From a virus: a stretch of 20,558 nucleotides of DNA. Below are positions 1 to 8,902 of the stretch, piece by piece; positions within the stretch are counted from its first letter, which is position 1, and every line of letters starts with the position of its first letter. The notes beneath the pieces are model-generated. The model was not told the origin of the DNA and did no database searches. It saw only the letters and a program-made list of their open reading frames with translations. The stretch spans positions 1-20,558 of the IMG/VR virus record IMGVR_UViG_3300006790_000851; one strand, written 5' to 3'. The position numbers and the translations under genes are program-made.

Positions 1-3000
1 AGGCAGTAGGTCGTTGTCTTTCAGTATGCCTACGAGCAACTCAAGCGCGTCGTTGCCTGTCCTGCCCAGCATGAACTTTCTAATCTCACGAGCAGCCGAT
101 GTTCGCTTCTTGCCGGTTTCTGCGAACATATAATCCTGAATGGTCTTCAGCATAGTTGGGTTCTCAGCAACCCCGAGAACGTCCAAAGCGCTGACAAGAG
201 CAATAAACTCAGCAGGCCCCTCACCTTTATCCATCGTCATCTTCATTGCGATGTCTTCTTCACCGCTAGCCAGGATTTTAAAAGCAGCTTCAATGAGCGC
301 TGCTCCCTCACTGATGGGAGACAGGGTACCTAGATCACGAAAGTAAATCATACCGGGAGATTCAGTGGCGGCAACTGTACCGACCGACCTGTTGGACAGA
401 TAAGGATTCAACGTGTCGAGGAACTTGTTGCGGGCATCGTTGTTCCTGTCGATCTTTACTGAGTGGACTAAGGCAGCCGCTCGCATCCTGCGGTTTGCCT
501 GGATGCGGTTTAGCTTGGCAGCGGTTTGCGGGTTGGTGGCGATCAACTCAGGACCTGTCAGACCAAAGATGGTGCTAATAATATTAGGCCCGCCGATGCC
601 TTTCATCTTTAGTGCCCACGTCAAAAATGGATCGAAAAGGATTCCGCCAAGTCCCCACTGATCAAGTTGCCGCATGAAACCAGGGCGGTTAGCAAAGTCA
701 ACGAAGCGGTTGTTTGCCTGACGACGGGCCTGCGCCATGAGCGCATCTCGCAACGGCTGGTTCTGCTTGCTCATCAAAGCGCTATCGGACGGGTCGATTT
801 GTTTATTGCCGTAGAACCACTTGCCGCTTTCGTCTCGTCGTATGACGCGCAACACATTTTGGTTGGTTCTAATCATCAGCCGATCACCGGGGCGCATCTC
901 TTGTATGGCATCCAAAGCTAGGCGCATCGAAGCCTTGGCCTGCACCCGCTTCGGGATGCGATCGCCCATAGAGTACAGCTTGTCAGCGCCTCTGCCCCCA
1001 GCCTTAGCACCCTCCCTAATCAGGTTAGCCTTTTCATTTTTCGTAAAGTATTGATCAACCTTCCTGATGATTGGATCAATCTGACTCTTTGACAGGATAG
1101 TGTTTACATCGCTCGACCGAATAAAGTTACCCATTTCAGCTTTGGCTTTGGTCATGTCACCAGATTCAAAGCCCAAGTCATCAGTCATTTTCTGGAACGC
1201 TTTATCACGCTCAGACATGCCCTTGAAGTTCTTGTCTTTATAGCGGAGGTTGAACGCAAACTCCCTGCCGTATTGAGCGTAGATCTGCGGAATCAAAAGC
1301 CCATGCTCGATAGACTGAATGATTGCGTTACCAAAGTTATTGATGATTGTCGTGCCACCGCTCAAGACGGTGTTGGCGCGTTTCCATCTGTTACCAATGG
1401 TGCCGAGAACCCGGCCTATTTTTCCGCCTGATTCCGGCGTTTTGTTTAGCCAATCAAGAGTATTAGAAAAGTCTTTACGAACTTGTATGCCGTGAAACCT
1501 GTTACCGCTCAGGCCTGACCCAATGTAATCATGGAGTTGAGCATCACGAAACAACTCATTGACGTAATCAACGTCACGCTTATCGAGAAGGCCTCTTTCT
1601 CTAGCGTCATTCAGGTCCTTCTTGATGGCATCAAGGTCACTTTTGTAAAGGTTAAAGCCGGCATCATCACTGATGGTAACGCCGTCTCTGTACTTCTCTC
1701 GGAGGTTTGCCAGCGCTCGCCTAACGCGCGACTCAGACATACCCATGGCCTTCGTTTGCGCCAGGAACTCATCAATAAAGCGTGGCGTATTTAGCGTGTC
1801 GGCAATCTGATTCATCGTCATGCCTTTAGGCGCAGCCATTGGGGCTGTCTGACCGAGGATTACCACGCGGTCGGCTAATGCTTTTGTGTACTGTCTGATC
1901 ACATCAGCGCGTAGCGATCCCGGTACGTTTGCCCCTGGAAGTTTATCAAACTCTTTGAGAGCGTCGATTAGCGGTATAGCAGTACCATCCGCTTTGTCTC
2001 CGACTGTGTAGCGAGCGTAAGAACTGTCTCTAGCCACAGCATTAGCGTTATCCTGCAGGGCTCGAAGGCGAGTCTTCGCTTTGACCGCCTGCAACTCACG
2101 GCTCATAACAAACGACACAGCTTCAATCACGGCGTTGCGCTGAGCAGTAGCTGGCAGTTTGCCTAGGACAACCTGGGCTCTGTTGTTGAGGTCAATGTTT
2201 CGCCCGTCGATTACGACCCGCCCCTCAACCTTCTTGTTCGACAGCCGACTCAGGCTGTGCATCTGATTCATTTTGCTGATCAGGGTATCTATCTCATCTT
2301 GCTTGAGTTTCCGCCCTAGTACCTTGGACACCTCATCTAGGACGCCCTGCTTGATAGCCCTGGAGCGGAAGAACGCCACATTGTCGAAGTTAGCAATCCG
2401 CTCGATTTGATGCCCAACAAACTCGCTCCGCCCACCTAGAGTTTCATCGAGGATGCTCAGCGCTCCATCGAGGGCCTCTCGCAGGTTCTCAGGAAGCACC
2501 CGCCGGCGCTCCTCACCTACCCTTCTAAAGGTTTCCCTAACCGGCTCAGCTTTAGTTCCAAAGGCACCCGGCCTAAGAGTTGTGGTGTAACGGGCCACCT
2601 CAACAGGGTCTGTCAGTTTCTGGATTTCAAACTGGGCCTTGTCGAAGTCTTTGCTCCGAATAGCATCCTCGATTTTGTTTAGCTGCGCTTCGAGCCTGCT
2701 GCCTTGCTTGGCTGCCTGCGATAACAAGTGCGCCTTGGCTACTGCGTCGCTTACATTGCTGGATGCGCTTACCTGCTTGACTAGTCTTTCAAACGAACCG
2801 GCAACACTGCCAAGCACATTTGGACTACCAGATGAACGAGCAGCAGACATTGCGGTGCGAAACGCCGGGCCAGCAGCAAGACCTGCAACCATGCCGGGGA
2901 CACCAAACATTCCGGCACCAACGACACCAGGGACAACGGCTGACTTAGCTACGTCCCGAACCGTAAGAGCGGGCTCGCCAACCGGAACATCTGGTCGCCT

Positions 3001-3741
3001 TGGAGGCTGGTCATCCCCAACAATCTTGACGCCACGGCTAAGGGGGGCGTCATCCGTCAGTCGTTTGACTACCCCAATATCCTCGATGGGTATGCTAAGC
3101 AGTTCGTCGCCCTTGGTGTTCATGTAGTCCAAGGACCGCTGCATCTTTGCTGCGATCGGATCTGGTGCGGCAGCGATTGTCTTCTCGACGTATCCGGGAA
3201 ACTTCTCCTGAACTTTTCGGCCCATGCCTGTCAGGGTTAGGACTGTGCCCAGTGGGTCCACACGGAACGAAACCACTGGTTCTGATACTGCCTGGTAGGT
3301 AGCAGCACCAATCGTAGCTGGAACGTCAGCCAAAAACTCTGACACTGCTTCTGGGCTATCTTCGGCGGCCTTCCCAAGCGCATCGGCTAAGAGAAAGCTA
3401 GACGCAGCAATGTTGTATCCGTCGCGGATGGCGTTCTGCACAAACTGTAAGCCTTGGCCACCAACGCCCCTGCCTTCAAACTTCTTAAGCTCTTGGTCCT
3501 GGCGTTCTTCTAGAGCCTCGTAAGCCTTGACAAACCGCTGCGGTCGGACGGTTACGCTGTCCAGTATTTTAGGGACGGCATTGATAGCGCCCAGCACGGC
3601 GTTGGCAACGCGCTTGTCGGATTGCATACCCGGTGCGCCAGCAGCCTTTGCCTTGAGAAGCTCATCTGCCTGCCCAAGTTTGACGCCTATGTCAGCGGAC
3701 TCCTCTAGGAGTTGTTGCGCCCGCTCACTTAGTTTGATCAC
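1..3741 (-). CDS. Giant internal virion (core/ejection-type) protein, 3' end outside window
   Basis: An open frame of 1,247 codons runs from a GTG at 3741 to the window edge without a stop, so the gene is partial at its 3' end. The GTG overlaps the TGA of the preceding gene as GTGA, which implies translational coupling; I see no better start. The protein is mostly charged helix. One Gly/Ala/Val-rich hydrophobic stretch lies at about residues 269-294 (starting VVPGVVGAGMFG), a candidate membrane-inserting segment. Around 786-815 there is a Trp-Lys...Asn-Asn-Phe-Gly-Asn pattern, and around 1010-1050 a RFVDFANRPGF...PFLTW pattern. These remind me of large polyvalent phage proteins and podoviral inner-core proteins, from memory only. 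Size and position after the tail genes fit a T7 gp15/gp16-like ejected core protein. I see no lysozyme or transglycosylase motif in the visible part. The gene is secure; the function is inference. Confidence 0.85.
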   Translation of the reverse strand, partial: MIKLSERAQQLLEESADIGVKLGQADELLKAKAAGAPGMQSDKRVANAVLGAINAVPKILDSVTVRPQRFVKAYEALEERQDQELKKFEGRGVGGQGLQFVQNAIRDGYNIAASSFLLADALGKAAEDSPEAVSEFLADVPATIGAATYQAVSEPVVSFRVDPLGTVLTLTGMGRKVQEKFPGYVEKTIAAAPDPIAAKMQRSLDYMNTKGDELLSIPIEDIGVVKRLTDDAPLSRGVKIVGDDQPPRRPDVPVGEPALTVRDVAKSAVVPGVVGAGMFGVPGMVAGLAAGPAFRTAMSAARSSGSPNVLGSVAGSFERLVKQVSASSNVSDAVAKAHLLSQAAKQGSRLEAQLNKIEDAIRSKDFDKAQFEIQKLTDPVEVARYTTTLRPGAFGTKAEPVRETFRRVGEERRRVLPENLREALDGALSILDETLGGRSEFVGHQIERIANFDNVAFFRSRAIKQGVLDEVSKVLGRKLKQDEIDTLISKMNQMHSLSRLSNKKVEGRVVIDGRNIDLNNRAQVVLGKLPATAQRNAVIEAVSFVMSRELQAVKAKTRLRALQDNANAVARDSSYARYTVGDKADGTAIPLIDALKEFDKLPGANVPGSLRADVIRQYTKALADRVVILGQTAPMAAPKGMTMNQIADTLNTPRFIDEFLAQTKAMGMSESRVRRALANLREKYRDGVTISDDAGFNLYKSDLDAIKKDLNDARERGLLDKRDVDYVNELFRDAQLHDYIGSGLSGNRFHGIQVRKDFSNTLDWLNKTPESGGKIGRVLGTIGNRWKRANTVLSGGTTIINNFGNAIIQSIEHGLLIPQIYAQYGREFAFNLRYKDKNFKGMSERDKAFQKMTDDLGFESGDMTKAKAEMGNFIRSSDVNTILSKSQIDPIIRKVDQYFTKNEKANLIREGAKAGGRGADKLYSMGDRIPKRVQAKASMRLALDAIQEMRPGDRLMIRTNQNVLRVIRRDESGKWFYGNKQIDPSDSALMSKQNQPLRDALMAQARRQANNRFVDFANRPGFMRQLDQWGLGGILFDPFLTWALKMKGIGGPNIISTIFGLTGPELIATNPQTAAKLNRIQANRRMRAAALVHSVKIDRNNDARNKFLDTLNPYLSNRSVGTVAATESPGMIYFRDLGTLSPISEGAALIEAAFKILASGEEDIAMKMTMDKGEGPAEFIALVSALDVLGVAENPTMLKTIQDYMFAETGKKRTSAAREIRKFMLGRTGNDALELLVGILKDNDLLP

Positions 3742-5270
3742 TGTGGCTTTTGCCTTTCGTCGGCTATAACTCTGCTTAACGCTTCGTTTACAAGTTGCGC
3801 TTGCTTTTGATCAAGTTTGCGCTGTGCTTCTTGCGCTATTAGCGCTTCATTAACCTGGCGGTTTTTGGTCAGGACATTGTTCACTGCAATAAACAGGTCA
3901 CCGATTTTACCCGGCTTTGCATTGCGAATAAGTTTGTCGGTTGCATCAAGGTAGATCTTGCGGATCCTCGGGTCCTTGATCATGCGAGCGTTTTCTTTAG
4001 CGCGCTGCCTGACCTCTTTCAGTCCTCTGGCGTTCGCCTGTCTACTACGGGCGCTTGCTGCGTTACGGTCCTCGCGTCTAGCCTTGTCCGCTTCGGCGTT
4101 AGCTTGGATCATCGCTACACGCTCTCTGCTTCCAATGTCGGCCAACTCCGCCTGGCCCTCGGCTTCGGTCTTGGCTGTTTGAGCCCGCTGAAGCGCAATC
4201 GTGCTTTCTAACTCTTGCCTCTTCAAATCAGCCAGCGGATCAAACTTCGGTATGAGGTCAGTAATCTCTTTCTCAAACTCGGTAGCGATGTCGTCATCTG
4301 ACCGGAAGTAATCGCCGATAGTTTCACGGGCAGGTGCGAAGCGACCAAGCAGGCCCCGAACCTCTGCAGCATCTTCCTCAGACTTGACTTCACGCGCCAT
4401 GCGACGAAGCGCCTGCTTTTGCTGTGAAGGTGTCATGCCTGCCAACTGCTGGCCTCGTTCACTCAAGAACGCAACGTCCTTGCGCTGCTCTACATCTCGC
4501 TGCCGCTTGCGCAGTTCCCGGTTGATTGCTTCTCGGTTGGCAACCCGAGCTTCGATCGACCTATCAATGTTTTGCTGCACAATCAGTGGGTTGATTTGCT
4601 CGCCAAACTTTTCCTGGAACATCCCGCTCGCACGCTGGAAAGCCCTGTTGTCCTTGCGGATTTGGTTTGCCAGCGCCTTAAGTTGGTCGTCGTCTAGCTC
4701 TGCCAGTTTATCAGCCTGGATCATTTCCGGGGTTGGAAGTTCTTCTTCCATCTTCTGGCGGATCATTGCCTCGCTTAGCTGAGCGGCATCGGCCTTAGTG
4801 GTTGGTCGCCCTTCCTTTTGGGCTTGGGCAACCATGTCAATAATGCGCTGTTCCGTAATGTCGATGTCATCACGCTCAGGCTTTCCTGTCATGCGCTCAC
4901 GGAACTGTGCAGGGGTTTCGCCTTCTTGCTGCCCAACCGGCCCCCGATCGACAGTAGCTGGCGATACCCTGTCACGCTGCTCCAAGACATCCTTTTGAGT
5001 GCGGCCAGCTTTGAACTGTTTCTGTGCTAACTGCGCGTCTTTGAGTTGGGCGATTGCAGCGCTGCGTTTTGAAGCTGCCTCTTTGGCAAGGTCAATCCCA
5101 CCCTCCTTAGAGCGGAAAGGCAACTTGCCTAATGCGCCGATGCCTTGCGCCAATAGATACACACCAGCCGGAGACACGAACGAGGCTAACGCTCGATCCA
5201 TGGCTGTCTCTTGCGGGCCTTGCGGGCGGGCGACTGGGGCCTTGAACGATGAACCTACGATACGTGCCAT
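3738..5270 (-). CDS. Helical internal virion protein (510 aa)
   Basis: This 510-residue protein is very rich in Gln, Glu, Arg, Lys and Ala and is predicted by eye to be largely alpha-helical, with long coiled-coil-like stretches from about residue 60 to the end. A modest hydrophobic patch lies near residues 28-50 (FVSPAGVYLLAQGIGALG). There are no cysteines and no enzymatic motif that I recognise. The ATG overlaps the preceding stop as TAATG, and its own TGA overlaps the GTG of the giant gene, so it sits in a coupled trio with the 216-residue and giant proteins. In podoviruses such trios after the nozzle genes are commonly internal core proteins that leave the capsid with the DNA. I infer that role here from composition and order, not from a recognised domain. 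A scaffold-like role is less likely because a clear scaffold lies upstream of the capsid gene. Confidence 0.85.
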   Translation of the reverse strand: MARIVGSSFKAPVARPQGPQETAMDRALASFVSPAGVYLLAQGIGALGKLPFRSKEGGIDLAKEAASKRSAAIAQLKDAQLAQKQFKAGRTQKDVLEQRDRVSPATVDRGPVGQQEGETPAQFRERMTGKPERDDIDITEQRIIDMVAQAQKEGRPTTKADAAQLSEAMIRQKMEEELPTPEMIQADKLAELDDDQLKALANQIRKDNRAFQRASGMFQEKFGEQINPLIVQQNIDRSIEARVANREAINRELRKRQRDVEQRKDVAFLSERGQQLAGMTPSQQKQALRRMAREVKSEEDAAEVRGLLGRFAPARETIGDYFRSDDDIATEFEKEITDLIPKFDPLADLKRQELESTIALQRAQTAKTEAEGQAELADIGSRERVAMIQANAEADKARREDRNAASARSRQANARGLKEVRQRAKENARMIKDPRIRKIYLDATDKLIRNAKPGKIGDLFIAVNNVLTKNRQVNEALIAQEAQRKLDQKQAQLVNEALSRVIADERQKPQ

Positions 5271-5920
5271 TAGATAAACCCAATACCACGACCGCCAGAG
5301 GCGAACATGTCCTTCTCGTAAATCCTAAACTTGTTAGCCTGCTCTAAGGCGTACTCCCGCTCTGTCTCAGAGATGTCCTTACGATTTGCGTAGCGCTCAA
5401 GCTCATCAGCCAGACCAGCTTCATCATCGCCCAAGACGCTGCTGTATTGTTTCTCAATAGACTTAATAAAGGCTTCGACGTTCTGTTGCGCTTCCGCTGG
5501 GCTGACATACTTCTCAGCCATGAACTGCTGTTTCTCTAGTTTGGTATCCAGAGCACGCTCCACAGCCGCCGCCATATCTGATTCTGCTTCGACTCGAAGT
5601 TTGCCTCCGATGTCGGCCAGCGTTTCGGCTCGACCGCCACCTCGCACCATACGAGCACTTCGACCTACATCAGCAGCAATCGCTTGCTCAGCGCCACGAC
5701 GACGGCTTGCGGCCCTGGCTTTTGCGGCCCTAGTAATCGCATCAGCCTTTTGATCAAACAAACCTTCAGCGGTCTTACCAATACCACGAAGGCCAGTGCC
5801 TACATCCTGCCGAGCTTTGCGCCGGTTCTCTTTTCGCCTGCGCTCTTGTTCCTCAGCGGATATAGTGTTTGGACCTGTTGGAGCTTGTACACGACCGAAC
5901 AGTTTACTGAACGCGCTCAT
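5270..5920 (-). CDS. Small helical internal virion protein (216 aa)
   Basis: The protein has a short N-terminal segment with Phe-Leu-Phe residues (MSAFSKLFGRV), then a basic Arg/Lys/Ala-rich region at about 25-95 and an acidic, Glu-rich helical second half. The end is Gly-rich (ASGGRGIGFI). The start is supported by GAGGAA about seven bases before the ATG. A nine-base gap follows the TGA of the 536-residue gene, one of the few non-overlapping junctions in the block. The stop overlaps the next ATG as TAATG. Size, basic composition and position before two larger helical proteins fit the smallest member of an internal-core set (compare T7 gp14 by position), but I recognise no family. A membrane segment is not evident. 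Confidence 0.85.
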   Translation of the reverse strand: MSAFSKLFGRVQAPTGPNTISAEEQERRRKENRRKARQDVGTGLRGIGKTAEGLFDQKADAITRAAKARAASRRRGAEQAIAADVGRSARMVRGGGRAETLADIGGKLRVEAESDMAAAVERALDTKLEKQQFMAEKYVSPAEAQQNVEAFIKSIEKQYSSVLGDDEAGLADELERYANRKDISETEREYALEQANKFRIYEKDMFASGGRGIGFI

Positions 5921-5929
5921 CTTATTTCC

Positions 5930-7540
5930 TCAGCATAAATGTTTCTTGCCGACAATATACACCCAGTGGCCGCCAAAGCCGATCACGCCCTCGTTGGCAG
6001 GCATGTTGTCTATGCCACCAGAGTCTCCGATTTCCCAACGTATTTCAAGGTATTGCTCCATCCCGTGCATGAGCGGCATACCGCCAGGAACAGCAGCGCC
6101 GACGCTCGGAGCCATGATAGTTCTAGGGAACTCGGTACTCAAAGCCTGCCCCGCAAACACAGGGCGGCCGGTGTCATTCAAAGCGCTGCTTACCGAACTG
6201 TTATACCCAGAGCCTTCTTCACCAACCACATACACAAGCGGTATGTTCATAAGCTGCATGTTTTCAGTGCGGATAATAGACTGATCTATCTGGTACAGCG
6301 TCTTGTTTGTAGGCGTCCACTCAGCAAACGCTAGCTGCCTACTTTGGAACAGGTCACTGCGCACTCCGCAGCCAAGGCCAACCCCAACTTTGTTGGTAAA
6401 CGTAGCCGACGTGGGCACAACCGCCCCCACGTTGACGCAGGCAAACACGTGGTGGATTGTCATAGGGAACTGCAGCGGGATGATGCGTCGGTCGCACACA
6501 GCGTTTGAATACGGTGCCGCACCAATCAACGGCAGGAACGGAGTGTCGTCACCGGCCGGCACTCCGCCACGACAGTACCAACCGTTACCCCACATAGGGA
6601 CTGCGATGATTTCGTAGGCAGCGTCGTCGAGGATATTGCTCTTGAATGTCTGCCTACTCTTCTCGCTGTACCCACCCTTGAGGCGGTTGTGGAATACCGT
6701 GTCAATCTTTTCGAGCGCTGTCTGAACACCGTCCCCGGCTGCGTTGTCATCAGCGGTAATCAGAGCGCCAGCAGCCGGCGCAGTCGTAGTTACCGGGCTG
6801 ACTGACCTGCCACCCTTGTGACTGGTGGGGATGTTCTGCAACTCGTTGTCATTGCTGACAATCTTGTCCCGCTCCATAAGAGGTGCATAGAAGTCAAGGG
6901 TAACTACAAGGCTGTTGATTACCAAGTCTGCAGCGCTGCTCTGAAACGAGCTAAGATCAACCTCAAGGAACAGCACCTGATAAGGGTCAACGCTGATGCC
7001 TAGCCCCGTCTTGATGCTGGGGTTTTGAACGAAGTCAGCGTTGCTAAACTGCAGGCTATCGAAGGTGATTGATGCAAGTTGGTTATCCGGGAAGCCAGCC
7101 GAGCCACCGAACACCAGACTCTTCTTACTAAAGATGTTTACTGTAAACTCAACATGATCGACCTCGTCAAAGTCCAGGCTGCCATCTTCCTTAGTGGCTG
7201 CGGCCTCTGCCCGCTGGTCGAAAGACAGGCTGATGGAGTCCAGCACGTAACTGATGTCCTGAGGGTAACTGACCCCATTAGATCGGAACATCTCCTGAGG
7301 AGGGGCAAGGGTGAACGATGCCTGTACCTGCCTGCGGTCAGTGCTCCCTGACGCACCACGCTTGGGCTGTAGCCCAGACCACGGGAACGATATGCGGAAC
7401 CGACTGTTGGCGGTGTCCATGTTGGACGTTTCCACGCCTGTGCTGGTAAACCGGGTAAGCGATTTCTGAATCTGAGTATGGATGTGGCTGGTGAGGAGCT
7501 TGACCCCACGGCTCAGCCTCTTGAAACCAATCTTAGGCAT
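5930..7540 (-). CDS. Virion/tail-fibre-type structural protein (536 aa)
   Basis: I do not recognise the family. The N-terminus (residues 1-30) is basic. Residues about 90-240 are beta-rich, with alternating hydrophobic residues and a DHVEFTVNIFSK strand at 128-139. A Thr/Pro/Ala linker follows near 245-265, and a long Gly/aromatic-rich C-terminal part runs from about 290 to 536. The start overlaps the end of the 258-residue gene by eight bases (ATGCCTAA), so the two are coupled. This architecture, and the position between nozzle and core genes, suggest an exposed tail or spike component. Residues 96-139 resemble residues 107-151 of its upstream neighbour in strand pattern, which may reflect a shared beta-sandwich fold. 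There is no signal peptide or catalytic motif. Host-binding function is inference. Confidence 0.85.
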   Translation of the reverse strand: MPKIGFKRLSRGVKLLTSHIHTQIQKSLTRFTSTGVETSNMDTANSRFRISFPWSGLQPKRGASGSTDRRQVQASFTLAPPQEMFRSNGVSYPQDISYVLDSISLSFDQRAEAAATKEDGSLDFDEVDHVEFTVNIFSKKSLVFGGSAGFPDNQLASITFDSLQFSNADFVQNPSIKTGLGISVDPYQVLFLEVDLSSFQSSAADLVINSLVVTLDFYAPLMERDKIVSNDNELQNIPTSHKGGRSVSPVTTTAPAAGALITADDNAAGDGVQTALEKIDTVFHNRLKGGYSEKSRQTFKSNILDDAAYEIIAVPMWGNGWYCRGGVPAGDDTPFLPLIGAAPYSNAVCDRRIIPLQFPMTIHHVFACVNVGAVVPTSATFTNKVGVGLGCGVRSDLFQSRQLAFAEWTPTNKTLYQIDQSIIRTENMQLMNIPLVYVVGEEGSGYNSSVSSALNDTGRPVFAGQALSTEFPRTIMAPSVGAAVPGGMPLMHGMEQYLEIRWEIGDSGGIDNMPANEGVIGFGGHWVYIVGKKHLC

Positions 7541-8309
7541 AGCGCAACGGCTCCAAGAAAGTAGCAGTTAGTGTGGGCGCAAAGTTACGCCAAGGCTGTG
7601 TGCCCCACAATACGGTGCTGCCTGACTCGTCCGGGATCAACAGAACTAACCGGATACGCCCAAAGGCTCGAACTGGGATGTTAACGTCCTGTAGATTGAT
7701 GAACCAACCAGAAGCGTTACCCCCAGGATAAGCAGGCGACATAACAGTCGTCGGCGCACCTGACAAAGCAGTCGAGGTAAGCAACCAGGCATCCGTGCTG
7801 AAACCCTGCTTGTGAATCTCCATGTCCGACTGCGAACGGTCACTGGGCGCATACTCAGAGTCCACATAGACATGTACCTCAACTTGGTCCGTATTGGGCG
7901 GAAGGTAAGGAGCGGATATGCCAGGCATTTGATATGGCGCACCAGCCGCATCATCCTGCAGCATGGCATACGTTAGGTTATGAATGATGACCGGGTGATC
8001 GAACGTAGTGCTTGTTTCCCATCCGATAAGACCGGTGCTAGTGTTTGCTTGGGTGCCTTTGTATCGGAACGGGTTCTTTACACTGCCAGTGTTGACAATG
8101 GGGAAGTATGGGTCACGCCTAGCCGCAGCAGTATCAAGGATAGGGCTAAAGCCAAAGACAAGCTGGCTTTGCGTGAAACGGGTTTTGACCGCAGACAACG
8201 GGACGCCATCTGACAGTTCCTCCAGTTTCTGGAGTGCCTCTTCGAGGCGGTTGCCATCAATCGTGGTGCCGTCACTGAACTGCTGATGAGTAATGTATCT
8301 GATGCTCAT
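7533..8309 (-). CDS. Beta-rich virion/tail protein (258 aa)
   Basis: The first 35 residues contain a short helix (RLEEALQKLEELSDGVPLSA) that could be an anchoring coiled coil. The remainder is beta-rich with many Pro, Gly, Thr and aromatic residues, including DQVEVHVYVDSEYAPSD at 141-157 and a hydrophobic strand (FGRIRLVLLIPDES) near residue 220. An N-terminal helix followed by a beta body is common in tail fibres and in proteins attached to a nozzle. The ATG overlaps the preceding stop as ATGA, and its end overlaps the 536-residue gene by eight bases. No named domain is recognised. I infer a fibre or spike subunit, possibly an adaptor for the larger 536-residue protein. Confidence 0.85.
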   Translation of the reverse strand: MSIRYITHQQFSDGTTIDGNRLEEALQKLEELSDGVPLSAVKTRFTQSQLVFGFSPILDTAAARRDPYFPIVNTGSVKNPFRYKGTQANTSTGLIGWETSTTFDHPVIIHNLTYAMLQDDAAGAPYQMPGISAPYLPPNTDQVEVHVYVDSEYAPSDRSQSDMEIHKQGFSTDAWLLTSTALSGAPTTVMSPAYPGGNASGWFINLQDVNIPVRAFGRIRLVLLIPDESGSTVLWGTQPWRNFAPTLTATFLEPLRYA

Positions 8310-8902
8310 GGAACCACCTGGGTGTAACTTACATGATGAAACGGACTGTTTATATCTGTTAAGTTCATGGACCCTAAAACTGCAACCGTCGAGGCATGGA
8401 CGTTGTAGTTGTAAATGATGTGCCCAGTGTTACTTTGTGCGCCATGAAAGATGGTATCGCTGACCGATAAGTAGCCACCATCATTTACTTGGATGTAGGT
8501 ATCAGCCGCAACGCTGTGCTTGCCATCAGCTTTGATTACCTGACATTTCTGCAGGATAAGCCTGCCGCCGTTCTCGATGGTTAGGCCCGCACTAGCAGAC
8601 GACATTTCAATGTAGGCGTTGCACAGCGTCACCGTGCCCTTGATGACAATGTCACGTTGAAACCTGACGCCAGGAGCGCAGGTGATCATGTGCTTGCCTG
8701 ACTCTACAGTGAAGCCGCCATATGTGCCGGCAGGCACGAAAACGCCGCCAAAGTCTTTACGCTCAAAAGTGATTGCTGACTCAGGGTCAATGACCTGCTC
8801 GCCCAGTGAGCGCACCGTAGCATTGTAAGACTCGGTTACGTTGTAGTTTAGGCTACTGCGCTGAGAGCGCTCTGCATCAAACAGTTCCCGTGTTTTGGTC
8901 AT
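8306..8902 (-). CDS. Short beta-helix-like fibre/spike protein (198 aa)
   Basis: After about 50 residues of leader, the protein shows repeated short strands separated by turns with Gly and Asn: GGVFVPAGTYGGFTVESG, then KHMITCAPGVRFQRDIVIKG, TVTLCNAYIEMSS, GLTIENGGRLILQKCQVIKA and DGGYLSVSDTIFHG. This repeating pattern, with hydrophobic residues at regular positions, is typical of right-handed beta-helix or pectate-lyase-like folds found in tailspikes. At 198 residues it is short for a complete enzymatic tailspike, and I see no catalytic triad, so a structural spike or fibre head is more likely. It is joined to its neighbours by ATGA overlaps at both ends. The fold call is from pattern only. 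Confidence 0.82.
   Translation of the reverse strand: MTKTRELFDAERSQRSSLNYNVTESYNATVRSLGEQVIDPESAITFERKDFGGVFVPAGTYGGFTVESGKHMITCAPGVRFQRDIVIKGTVTLCNAYIEMSSASAGLTIENGGRLILQKCQVIKADGKHSVAADTYIQVNDGGYLSVSDTIFHGAQSNTGHIIYNYNVHASTVAVLGSMNLTDINSPFHHVSYTQVVP

Noticed and set aside
140-1054. Plus-strand open frames of 68-84 codons at the left end
   Set aside because: They lie opposite the giant minus-strand gene, overlap one another and have no recognisable features.
2639-3127. 162-codon plus-strand open frame rich in Ser, Thr, Pro and Ala
   Set aside because: It is the complement of the Ala/Gly/Val-rich part of the giant protein; composition reflects that, not a gene.
6526-7509. Extra minus-strand frames inside the 536-residue gene
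   Set aside because: They are basic, Arg/Ser-rich out-of-frame readings with no ribosome site at a gene junction.
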